Assembly: GCA_033002965.1 (NCBI GenBank)
Contig: JAURVB010003415.1
Coordinates: forward strand, 1 to 64,000
Length of the DNA stretch: 64,000 bases
Reading direction: 5' to 3'
Origin: Piper betle
Lineage: Eukaryota; Streptophyta; Magnoliopsida; Piperales; Piperaceae
A program made the position numbers and the translations under genes. Below the pieces are notes generated by a model. It did not search any database and had not been told where the DNA came from. It saw only the letters and a program-made list of their open reading frames with translations. Position 1 is the first letter of the stretch. Each line of letters opens with the position of its first letter. Below are positions 12,901-22,922 of the stretch, piece after piece.

Positions 12901-14804
12901 ACTTTTAATCCTTGTCCTTTAACCTCACTTCTGATGTTGGGGACTATTAATAAATACAAATACTAAGTACTAACCAGGTAGTGTGAGGAAAATGATTTTA
13001 CTTTTAGTAATTTTGAAGTCATAATTAAGTATTACCTTTACACTTCATTTGGTTAGCAGGAAAGAAATATAAACAAAATGGAAATTTTCATGGGTCAACT
13101 TGTTAGAATTAGTATATACACAATATATTTTTTAAAAAAATTAGTAGTTTTACATTTTAATTTGTGTTAAAATTAATTATGATATGTAACTCACCCATGT
13201 GCTCTACCTATGATAATTATGATTATTTTGTACTTTTTTTAATATAATCAAACTTAATTTGCACAGAAAATAATTAACATAATAATACTTATTATAAAAA
13301 ATATATATTAAATAGTTACTTTTGTTAAGGTTGACTATTTAAAATTTTTTATGTAAACCAAACATACACAATAAAATTTAAAGCAAACTACCTGTCATGT
13401 AATATACAAGTTACGCCACTAATTTAAACATTTTTTTAGTGATTTCTAAGTAACGAGATTTATACACATAAAAATTGGATTATTTAAGTAGAGGTTGATC
13501 AATATTAAAAAAAATTTTTACATCAATATGCCTATTTTCAGATTATTAAATAGATGCACACTTCAGAATTGTGATGCAGTCCCTAGATTAGAAAAAAATG
13601 TCGCTTTTCTATTTTTTTATTTTTTCCAACGCAAATGTTGACACACTTTGGTAAAATGCATGCAGAGCGTTGGGGATGGCCATCCCGGAGATCAAACACT
13701 TCACAGAAGCCGCAACAGCCGCGGCCGCGATCTTCCACAGTGTCGACCGCGTCCCCCTCATCGACGCCGACGACAACACCGGCCGAGTCCTCGACCACGT
13801 CTGCGGTGAGGTCCGATTCGAAACGGTAAGATTCGCTTACCCTTCCCGCCCCGACCACCCCGTCCTCCACGACTTCAACCTCGTCGTCCACGCCGGCCAG
13901 ACCGTGGCCCTCGTCGGATCCAGCGGCAGCGGCAAGTCCACCGCCGTCGCCCTCCTCCAACGCTTTTACGACGCCGACCAAGGGTCGGTGAGCATCGACG
14001 GCGTCGATCTGAGAACGCTGCAGTTGAAGTGGATAAGGGGGAAGATGGGGCTGGTCAGCCAAGACCATGCGCTGTTCGGGACGTCCATCAAGGAGAACAT
14101 CATTTTCGGGAAGCCGGACGCGACCATGGACGAGGTGGTGGCGGCGGCCACGACTGCGAATGCGCATAGCTTCATCAGACAGCTGCCAAATGGGTACGAG
14201 ACGAAGGTCGGGGAGAGGGGAGGCCTGCTGTCGGGCGGGCAGAAGCAGCGGATAGCCATTGCCAGGGCTGTGATTAAGAACCCAGCGATCCTGTTGTTGG
14301 ACGAGGCCACCAGTGCGTTGGACTCCGAGTCGGAACAGCTGGTGCAGATTGCTCTCGACCAAGCTTCCATGGGGAGAACCACTCTGGTAACACTTGTTTG
14401 ATCAGCAATTGAGATCATGTTTTTATTTCTTCAAATCCATCATTCACTATCATGTGCTTCATTTTACTATAAATTTTTTTAGAGACAATCATCCGGTTGT
14501 CACCTTAATCATAAACATTCGCTTTAAAAGGGAACAATTCGTCATTCGTCAATAATCAAAATCAATGAATAACTTTGTCAGAAAGAACGAATTTGGAATC
14601 AGATGTAAAATGTTTTGCAATTGCAGAGTCCAGCTAAGTGCGCATGAGTATATTCATGGCTGTGAAAAGGTGGCATCTCTAAGATAGCTTCAAACTTAAA
14701 TATTAATTATACGGCCAATATTTAGATCATCAAGAAATGCATGCCATCACTCTTCACTTGGCCATTTAAACTTTAGTTTGGTCATGAAAATTTTAATCTA
14801 GCAT

Positions 14805-14882
<78 letters not shown>

Positions 14883-17263
14883 ATTTTTCTCAAAAACTAT
14901 GCATGCTTCATGTTAATATTTAGGGCATGCCACTGCGTTCACGCCATTGTGTATATCTTGTTTAGCCTTTTAAGACTTTAAAGATTTAACCATTTGAAGC
15001 TCTTTTCACGCAAATTTGAAGGTAGTGGCCCACAAATTATCAACGGTGAAGAACGCAAATGAGATAGCAGTAATGAGCGTAGGGCGAGTGGTGGAGAGAG
15101 GATCCCACGTTCAACTCATCCACCTCCCCAGCGGCCACTACGCTCGCCTCGTCAAGCTCCAGCGCACGCTCAGTACCGATGACGCCGACCCCCACTCCGC
15201 CCCCGACACCTGCGCCTCCTCCGCCGCCCGCAGCAGTACCGGTCGCGCCACCACCCCCGCATCCTTCCCCACCACCCCTTACCCTGCCGACCAGCTCTCC
15301 TCCCCCTACAACTTCCCTCCACCCCGGCCCCCTCCTTCAAACGCCTCCTCTCCCTCAACGTCCGCGAGTGGAAGCACGCCGCTGCTGGCGGCCTGTCAGC
15401 GGCCGCCTTCGGCGCCGTCCAGCCAGTGTACGCCCTGACCATCGGCGGCATGATCGCGGCGTTCTTCGCTCCAACCCACGACGAGATGCGGGCGCGGATT
15501 CGGACCTACTCATTAATCTTCTCCGGGCTCGCCGCGGCATCGATCGTGCTCAACCTGTGCCAGCACTACTGCTTCGCGTACATGGGGGAGCAGCTGACCC
15601 GTCGGATCCGGGTGTGGATGCTGGAGAAGATCTTGAGCTTCGAGGCAGCCTGGTTCGACGAGGAGGCGAACTCCAGCGGGGTGCTCTGTTCCCGGCTGAG
15701 CCACGACGCTGCCATGGTGAAGTCGCTCCTTGCGGACCGGATCTCGCTTCTCGTGCAGACGGCGTCCGCCGTCTCGGTCGCGATGGTGATCGGTCTCGTC
15801 GTCGCTTGGAAGCTAGCGCTAGTGATGATTGCGGTGCAGCCTCTCACCATTCTCTGCTTCTACACCAAGAAGGTGTTGTTGTCGAGCTTGACGGTGGACC
15901 TGCTCAAGGCGCAGGGGAGGAGCACCCAGGTAGCGGCAGAGGCGGTCTGCAACCACAGGGTGGTGAGCTCGTTTGGGTGCGTGGGGAAGGTGTTGCAGAT
16001 CTTCGGCGATGCGCAGGTGGAGCCCAAGAGGGCGGCGAAGAAGAGGGCTTGGTTGGCGGGGCTGGGCATGGGGTCGGCCCAGTCTTTGGCGTATTTGTGC
16101 TGGGCGCTCGATTTCTGGTATGGCGGCCGCCTTGTCCAGTCCCAAGATATCTCCGCCGGCGATGTGTTCAAGACGTTCCTCGTGTTGGTCAGTACTGGGA
16201 AGGTGATCGCCGATGCTGGGAGCATGACCTCGGACCTAGCAAAGGGCGCCGCCGCCGTTGCCTCTGTCTTCGACATTCTCGACCGCCGATCAAACATGCA
16301 GGCCGCAGACCCCTCCGACCTGGTAAATGAATCGACATATATCAATCTTTTCTATACGATGGAACGGAGTTTAGCACTGGTCTGCCTTGTAGGGAAGGGA
16401 AGGAGGTAAAGCGCCGAGCATACAAGTGACCGGAGGCAGCAAGCTTGAGAGGATCAATGGCAGCATAGAACTGAAGAAGGTGGAGTTCGCGTACCCATCC
16501 CGACCACAAACGCTCGTGCTCAAGGGATTCAACCTGGAGGTGAAGGCAGGAAGAAGCGTTGCGCTGGTGGGCCGGAGCGGGAGCGGGAAGTCGACGGTGA
16601 TCGGGCTGCTGCAGCGCTTCTACGACGTGCGGCTGGGGTCGGTGTGCGTGGACGGCGTCGACATCCGACAGCTTGACGTAGCTTGGTATCGAGGTCACAT
16701 GGCTCTCGTGAGCCAAGATCCGATCATCTTCTCCGGTTGCATCCGGGACAACATACTATACGGCAAGCCGGAGGCGGCGGAGGAAGAGGTCATGGACGCT
16801 GCAATGGCTGCCAACGCTCATGGCTTCATCTCGTAAGTAAAACCCTCAAAAGCTCAACACATTGTAAGTTCTAACCAAGAAATCAATAATTCCTTGCTGG
16901 GTAATGTTCAGATCGATGAAAGATGGGTACGAGACGGAGTGTGGAGAAAGGGGAGTGCAGCTCTCCGGTGGGCAGAAACAGAGGATAGCCATAGCCAGAG
17001 CGATCATTAGGAAGCCGACGATTTTGCTGCTGGACGAGGCGACGAGCGCGCTAGACGTGCAGTCGGAGCAGGTAGTCCAGGAGGCGCTGGATCGGATAAT
17101 GGTGGGGAGGACGACGGTGGTGGTGGCGCATCGGCTCAACACGATCAAGCATCTGGACATGATCGCTTACGTTGCCGAAGGAAAAGTGGTGGAGCATGGA
17201 AGCTACTCCCAGCTCAAGAGCAAGAGGGGGGCCTTCTTCAGTCTTGCCAGCCTTCAGGCGTAA
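9974..17263 (+). CDS. ABCB-type (MDR/P-glycoprotein-like) full transporter, copy 1, eight exons
   Basis: Full-size ABC exporter of the plant ABCB15-like group: an ATP-driven pump, usually in the plasma membrane. The substrate cannot be read from sequence. Exons: 9974-10264, 10368-10422, 10567-10745, 11959-12416, 13666-14386, 15022-16322, 16393-16832, 16912-17263; all introns are GT-AG. Order is TMD1-NBD1-TMD2-NBD2. NBD1 has Walker [10 protein letters not shown] (about residues 412-420), Q-loop Q460, LSGGQ 516-520, Walker B ILLLDE 536-541 and H-loop His572. NBD2 has GRSGSGKST 1042-1050, LSGGQ 1146-1150, ILLLDE 1166-1171 and His1202. The first in-frame ATG was chosen because it matches copy 2 and gives the usual short N-terminus. 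In exon 6 the frame changes in the linker between 15183 and about 15320. Removing a candidate 59-base intron (15236-15294) would give 1245 residues, normal for the family. Otherwise this is an assembly error or an inactivating frameshift. Confidence 0.88.
10746..11958 (+). other. Intron 3 of ABCB copy 1
   Basis: AT-rich intron of 1213 bases with GT donor after the codons for SEK and acceptor before VPIFLM. It aligns along its length with intron 3 of copy 2 (39869-41037), so it belonged to the duplicated unit. No embedded gene is seen; the short frames inside it contain stops in one copy or the other. Confidence 0.85.
12417..13665 (+). other. Intron 4 of ABCB copy 1
   Basis: AT-rich intron of 1249 bases. 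It splits a Leu codon (TT before, A after) and joins the end of TMD1 to the stretch leading into NBD1. The equivalent intron in copy 2 is 4129 bases because of two extra segments, so this is the shorter and probably ancestral form. Confidence 0.85.
14387..15021 (+). other. Intron 5 of ABCB copy 1
   Basis: Intron of 635 bases between the end of the NBD1 D-loop region and the H-loop. About 490 bases (roughly 14487-14975), including a TA-rich microsatellite, have no counterpart in copy 2, whose intron 5 is only 149 bases. Either copy 1 gained them or copy 2 lost them. Confidence 0.8.
14805..14881. repeat. (TA)n microsatellite with TACA interruptions
   Basis: TA dinucleotide run of about 77 bases, interrupted by C at regular intervals, inside intron 5 of ABCB copy 1. 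Confidence 0.95.
15236..15294 (+). other. Candidate 59-base intron in the linker of ABCB copy 1
   Basis: The linker between NBD1 and TMD2 is open in one frame up to this point, and TMD2 is open in the frame one base back. A GT at 15236-15237 and an AG at 15293-15294 bound 59 pyrimidine-rich bases. Removing them joins a Ser/Ala-rich linker to the conserved SFKRLL start of TMD2 in frame. The size is near the lower limit for plant introns and the sequence is GC-rich. In copy 2 the donor is GC and the acceptor AG has become GG. A correct frame would arise by chance in one of three GT-AG pairs, so this stays a hypothesis. A second pair (GT in the codons for LVK, AG near 15233, 83 bases) would also restore frame but would delete conserved linker residues. 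Confidence 0.35.
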
Positions 17264-17282
17264 CCCTTGTCTTTTTTTAAAA

Positions 17283-17288
17283 AATAAA
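17283..17288 (+). terminator. AATAAA polyadenylation signal candidate, copy 1
   Basis: AATAAA about 20 bases after the stop codon. It is conserved at 48741-48746 after copy 2. Plant poly(A) signals are loose, so this is tentative. Confidence 0.35.
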
Positions 17289-17589
17289 AAACTGCCTGTA
17301 TGTATGTTAATTAGGGGCAAATTGGGTATTTATGTAAATTATGATAATAAGTTATGTACAATATTTTATGAAACAATAATTTAGAAAAGAAAGTTGACAA
17401 TAAGTCGAAATTTATGACTGGAGAGTATTATAATGTATTTACCGAAGAAGAATGGAGTTTTAACTGACAACTTTGCCCCTCAGCTAGTGTGTCAGGTCAG
17501 GATTTGCTTTTGTTTTCGTACCGCTACCCCGATTTGCCCCTCAACCATTCCCACTCAACTTTGCCCCCTCGAAGGTATTTATACGGGAC

Positions 17590-18790
17590 TAATTTGTATA
17601 CGATATTACAGGCCACCGATCTTTAAAAGATTTTTTTTGAAATTAAAATTCATCCGGCTAGCCCACTTTGGCTAATGTCTATTAAATTATTTCTTTAAAA
17701 GTAGTCGACAAAAACTAAAAATACATAAGCATATTCTCACTAATTTACTTATGGATCTATGGGTACTAATAACTCAATAAAACTTGAATTTGCTTGATTC
17801 TAGTCGATATGATTTAAGTTAAAGTTCTACTCAAGTTTGATCAAGCAAGTACGAGTACATGACCTTCATTTGGCTCCACACGACTCGACAAATGCTATAA
17901 TCACAATATTTTATATATTTTTATATAGTCACTTATATAGATTATAGAAAATTATAATTATAATCATGCATAATGCCAAATAATTGTAGATATAAATGAT
18001 TGAAACTTGGAAGTCTATCCATAGGGATATTTGATCATTATTAATATTTTTTTGGGTATAATATAAACTATATTTTTAACATCCTAGTTGAAAGTATAAA
18101 TTAATGAGCTAAATTATTTCTTCAAAAGTGGTTAACAAAAGTTAAAAATTTATAATTTATTCTCATTTATAAATAAGATTTTAACTTATTAGGTATAAAA
18201 TGTGGAAAAATTTTAGGGGATCTTAGAATTTACAAACCTTAGGAAATTTTATTTTCAAAATTCTTACACTTAGCCAGTTGCTAGCCCCAACCCACGTCCT
18301 TCTTTAGCCCATGACTGACAACCTAGCAATGTCCATAGTTTATCCTATCATTTAATACGAAACTAGGTTACTCTAATACCATGTATAAGTATCCGACCCA
18401 AATTACAAACTAATGAGCTAAGTCATGTCTTTAAAAGTTGTTAACTAAAGTTCTTTAAGATGTATTAGATTCATAGTTAATTCTCACATATAAGCATGAT
18501 CTTATCCTATTATGTATTACATGTAAGATTAAGTAGAACAACTCGAGTGCAAATTATTGGACCAAATCATTTGTTCAAAAGCGGTTATAGATATTACCCC
18601 ATATGGCATATATATATATATGAGACTAATTTTTAAATGATGTTACAATCCACCAACTTCAAAATATTCCTTTTTCGAAACTAACCTTCATTTATTATAG
18701 CTCACTGTACGCTAAATTAATTCATCAAAATTAGTTAATCAAAGTTGAAGATATAAAAGTACGTTATCACTAATTTTGTAACACCTTGCC
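17590..18790. repeat. Degenerate tandem repeat, units of a few hundred bases
   Basis: The 3' flank of ABCB copy 1 repeats a diverged theme at roughly 17655, 18105, 18410, 18560 and 18700: a word like AAATTATTT, then TTCAAAAG, then GGTTAACAAAAG, then a run leading to TTCTCAC. The units are too diverged for exact borders. The same series occurs after copy 2 (about 49750-50700), so it predates the duplication. No coding potential is seen. Confidence 0.5.
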
Positions 18791-19436
18791 GAGAAAACAC
18801 AACATGAACGGAGGGTTACTCGACAATCAAACTCAAACCCCAATAAAAGAGAAAGTTTGGATCACAAATATTAAATAACATAATTGTATAACATGCACAA
18901 TGGAAGCAATAATTTTTTACAAGGAAAAAATTAAATTTATTAGCAATCACTAATATTTATAATTCCCAACTAGAAACATGCCAAATAATAATTACTAAAA
19001 TCTCATAAACCTAACCATGTTCTATTGTCATGCAATATAATATCTCAAGTCATATATATAAATAAATAAAACAAGAAAAGTCCACTAATAAAGATAATAG
19101 ATGAGTCCATCCTCCAGAGCTTCCTTGGTCCCCACCAAAGCTTTAACAAGTACCATTTCCATCTTGAGAATAAGTAATTCATTGAGACATGCACATATTA
19201 ACCCATTAATAATGTCAAACAATCATAATCAAAGTATTAAATATTATTAAATAATTTATATAGTTTAAATTAATAAATGCCAAAAATTGTATGAGGTTCT
19301 CGAGTATTCTATCACCCAATGCTCAAGCACTCTAATTGTCTTTTAAAAGTGATTGAACACTAGGGCACTTAGTTTCTTGGTGCTCGGATGTTCTACCTCT
19401 TTCCCCCAAACATAGTTTGCACGCATGTCGTATGCT
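18791..19436. other. Non-coding 3' flank shared by both duplication copies
   Basis: AT-rich sequence that aligns with 50710-51950 after copy 2, except that copy 2 carries about 590 extra bases (51059-51645). No open frame or RNA gene is recognised. It ends exactly at the target site of LTR A2. Confidence 0.6.
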
Positions 19437-19441
19437 TAGGC

Positions 19442-21954
19442 TATAAAATCCGTAACTCGAGTCATAGTTTTATTGTCTAAACCGGTTGGTTCAATTGTTA
19501 TTTTCAATCGGGTCAATTTCAGAACACGCGTATAGAGCTAAGGCTAGTCTTCTGTTATGAACCATGAGAGTCATGTATGCCTAAATATATGATAATAATG
19601 TCAGTAAGATAATAGCAGAATGAGTTATCAGAATACATGAGAGTACGCAAGATTTTCTTTATTTATTTTAATTAGATTGTAGAATTATTTTTGGGCCAAA
19701 TAACGCATTAGGACACTCTACGGGTAGTTAAGGTGGGTTATTAGTTATAGAGCATGTCATTGTGATGTTATAGAGTATATCATTGTGATGTTATAGAGTA
19801 TATTATATTTTATGGGATTATCCCCTGTTTTTCTGGATTTTTTGTAGAATTAGTATGAGCTAGTATTATTTTTCTTGAGTCGAAGTCGAGTCGAGTTTTA
19901 ATTATGAAACGACCACTCATTTTTCTCCCCAACCACTCCTTTTCTTCCCCCGACACCTTACGACATGACTCCTGACCTTCTTCCCGACCACTCATTTCCA
20001 CCCCCACCCCCCCCCCCCCCAACACTTATTTATTCCAAACCTCCGACGCCGTCACCATCCAGTCGCCACCATCCTCCTCACCAAACTCCCTTCTCCTTTT
20101 TCTCCCTTCCCTCACCCCCACGATCCTCACTCGAGCCAGCCACAACCTTATCGCCGTCGATGCATGACTAACGAGTAGGTATAGAATTTTATTCGATTTT
20201 ATTTAATAATGAATTGTTTTATGATTTTATTGTGATGCAAATGGTGTGACTGTAAATAGGTGTTGGTTTAAATTTAAATGCAAGTTAACGGTTGATAATA
20301 GTGAATTAGAGTTTGAATTTAAATGCTTGTAAATAGATGTTTTCTTTTATAGATTGATGAGGAGTGTAGCATTCATGCATTATACTAGGTGTTAGTCTTT
20401 AGTCTTGTTGTATAGGTATGGAGTATGAGTTCACCGTCTAGGTGCAAAGACATGCTTAGGCCTTTTACTAGGTCCGTTTAGGACTTGTTTCCTATTTTAT
20501 GATCTATTCTATTATGTGTTTTTTATTACTTACAGGATGAGTTCAGTGGCACTTTATCGGATCCCACTTAACCTAGGCCATTTAATCAACCAATTTTCCG
20601 GATTAGTAACCCTTGAGGATGAGATCCCTTGAGTATGTTTTCGAAAACAAGATCCTTCACAAGTTGCCTTCGGGCCTATTATATAAATCCTTTCCTAAAC
20701 CTATATATAATTTTACCAACTTTTCAATGATGAGAGATGGGAAAACTGACTTGTACATACCATGAGTGGGTACACGTGCCAGTCAAAGCGGGCTCTGGAT
20801 TAGTGAGCGGGTTGTTCTAATCCTGATGGATCCTGACAACTCCCATTTTGAGTTCCTCACACCTAAAGAAATGTGGAGGTTTACGGGTATTGTTTAGTAC
20901 AGTGCATGTCCGGACTTGTGGTTCAAAGGGTACTAAAGGCGATTGCTTGAAAGTACTCAATCTTCATGCTCAAGGCTCGGAGAATTGTAGAGGAAAGGAG
21001 AGGGCTTAGGATATACTAGTAGTCCCGAGGGACTAGAAAATAAAATGAGAAAATGCTGAGAGAGGCATCAGCAGTAGCAGAGTAGTCAGTTCGGGATGCT
21101 ACCGGGTCTGCAGCCTAGTAGCTCCTCAGTAGGTGCCCTTTATAAAGTTCTGGTCAAGTATATTAATGTTTTCCTTTATATGAGAGTTAGCTCTCATAGT
21201 CAATGTGATGTTATTTATATTTTAGACTAGTAACACTCATTACTAACATGTTTTTATAATATATGTAGTTGATGAGCATGAGTTGGCTGTGCCAACCTAG
21301 ACGAATGAGCAATGATGTCTTTTGCACACACACATGTCAAACAATATAATGTTAATATTTTGTTGATGTTGCCATTATCTTAAGAATGATGTGATGTAAT
21401 GCAAGGTATCATAATATGATGTGATGGGATATTTACCTCAGTAGCAGAATTTCTAATTGTGACATTTGAATACATATGTTTTAATAAATATATTTAGATA
21501 TTGAAAATGTACAACAAGGCCAAGAATTGGATGTGAAAAGTGAATAGAATGCATAGATGGGTCAAGACCCAAGATTCAGAATAACTTATGCAACAGATTA
21601 GAATTTTGTGTGAATGTCAATGTGTGATATATTTAAATTGGTTATTTATATATGTTTTATGAACCAAAATCGATAAAATTTGTAACATAAGATGGATATT
21701 TTGGTTCAGAAAATAACCAAATTAATATATTTTTTTAATATTCATCGGAATTATGTTTGTATGTGAATTGGTTGACATGTCATCCATGTAATAGCATATT
21801 AGGGTTTTTGTGCATTCATCCATGCAAAGCGATTCACATCTTCCATCTTGAGACACCGAGAGTAAATCCGCACGAATTATATTCAGGTTAGCCGACCCAA
21901 TCGGGACCAGTGACATTTTGGTTTGGTTCGCAAGCGTGAACTAGTAACATTACA
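19442..21954 (+). mobile_element. Solo LTR A2
   Basis: LTR of 2513 bases. Its start (TATAAAATCC) is a decayed TGTAAAACCC, and it ends TAACATTACA. The flanks TAGGC (19437-19441) and TGGGC (21955-21959) are a nearly perfect 5-bp target-site duplication. The flanking sequence resumes after it and matches copy 2 at about 51945-51952, where the LTR is absent, so the empty site is visible in the same window. Inside are the A-family core block near 20520-20690 and a TATA-like sequence at 20701-20710. No internal retrotransposon region remains. Confidence 0.85.
20007..20020. repeat. C14 homopolymer
   Basis: Run of 14 C inside LTR A2. The length is likely unreliable in any assembly. Confidence 0.9.
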
Positions 21955-21980
21955 TGGGCGCTAGCTTTTGTACCACTCGG

Positions 21981-22485
21981 TGTAAAACCCCAGCTTCGAG
22001 TTAGGGTTTTACACCCTTATTGTTTTGCCCAGTTTGGGCTAGTCTCGAGTTGGTTTCATCGAGCTCTTAGCCAGACCAATTTTTAGACTGTGAGTACGGG
22101 GCCTATATGATTGACTATATAAACATGTTATGGAAGTTGAGTATGGCCTGACATGCAGATGATAGCATCCGTTAGGATACAGCAGAGCATGATTTATGAG
22201 GGTATACACGAGGTATACAGATGATTTTTATGACTTAGTTAGGGTTTTACACTTAGATCTAGGCCATTGCAGCATTAAATATCTGCTTGAGATTTTCAGG
22301 GCATCTCATTTACATGCATCTCAGGAATTTCGGATTACCGGATTGCCCCGATGGGCCCAACTTGATTCATTTGTAGATTTTTACCTGATTGAATTCAGAT
22401 CATGCCATGTGGCAAGATCACAACCGTCACTTTTAGGACTCAAGTCAGTTTTGACTTTATAAGGTTTCGATTCAGACTTTCTATA

Positions 22486-22526
<41 letters not shown>

Positions 22527-22903
22527 CATATACTTGTAGGTGGGCCCCCCACTTTGGCTCGCTGCCATCCATGTCAGCCCTAGCTTCCCTCGGCCACCAG
22601 ATTGGCACCCCCATGATCAACTCTTGACAGGTGTCCAATACATACCCAGCTCCGAAACTGGAGCCGCTGTAGTAGCTGCCGGAAATGGTTTTTTTACTGC
22701 CGGTTTCCATTGCCTCTGCCACTGTTCGAGCCATTTTTCATGGCCACCGAGCTACCTCCAACCAATCCATTGACATCTTCATTTTGAGACCACCCATACC
22801 TAATGTCGTGGCCGTGATTTCAGCCGGCGATGTCGCTGCATTCGGTGGCAATGTCCCCCCTTTCCGGCCATTTTTCAACTAGTAGTCAATTGGACCTTGC
22901 CGA
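21981..22903 (+). mobile_element. 5' part of LTR family B, cut by the duplication junction
   Basis: It starts TGTAAAACCC at 21981 and matches the first 1.08 kb of the complete LTR at 51972, including a (TA)n run and a GC-rich stretch. Similarity stops at about 22903, where sequence from inside LTR A1 begins. This is the right-hand end of duplication unit 1. Confidence 0.85.
22491..22524. repeat. (AT)n microsatellite
   Basis: AT run in the LTR B fragment. The matching position in the second unit (52474-52512) has a similar run. Confidence 0.95.
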
Positions 22904-22922
22904 TTAGCTGAGCTAGGGCTGA
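22898..22922. other. Junction of the tandem duplication
   Basis: Left of the junction the words GGACCTTG then CGAT match LTR B at about 53039-53051. Right of it GAGCTAGGGCTGA matches LTR A1 at about 2548-2560. A few bases between them (TTAGCT) belong clearly to neither side. This marks a head-to-tail duplication joining LTR B to the inside of LTR A1. Confidence 0.75.

Noticed and set aside
13583..14362. Long open frame on the minus strand opposite ABCB exon 5
   Set aside because: Antisense shadow of a GC-rich exon. It has no domain, and the same region on the plus strand encodes NBD1 with all motifs.
15153..15235. 83-base alternative intron in the ABCB linker
   Set aside because: It would restore frame too, but it removes the conserved LVKLQ end of the NBD1 region and its sequence is coding-like, so the 59-base candidate is preferred.
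15179..16330. 383-codon plus-strand frame overlapping ABCB exon 6
   Set aside because: Wrong frame of a GC-rich exon. Its Pro/Arg-rich product matches nothing, while the neighbouring frame encodes TMD2.
20007..20020. C14 run as a possible assembly gap or regulatory i-motif
   Set aside because: A single homopolymer in a decayed LTR; nothing around it supports a function.
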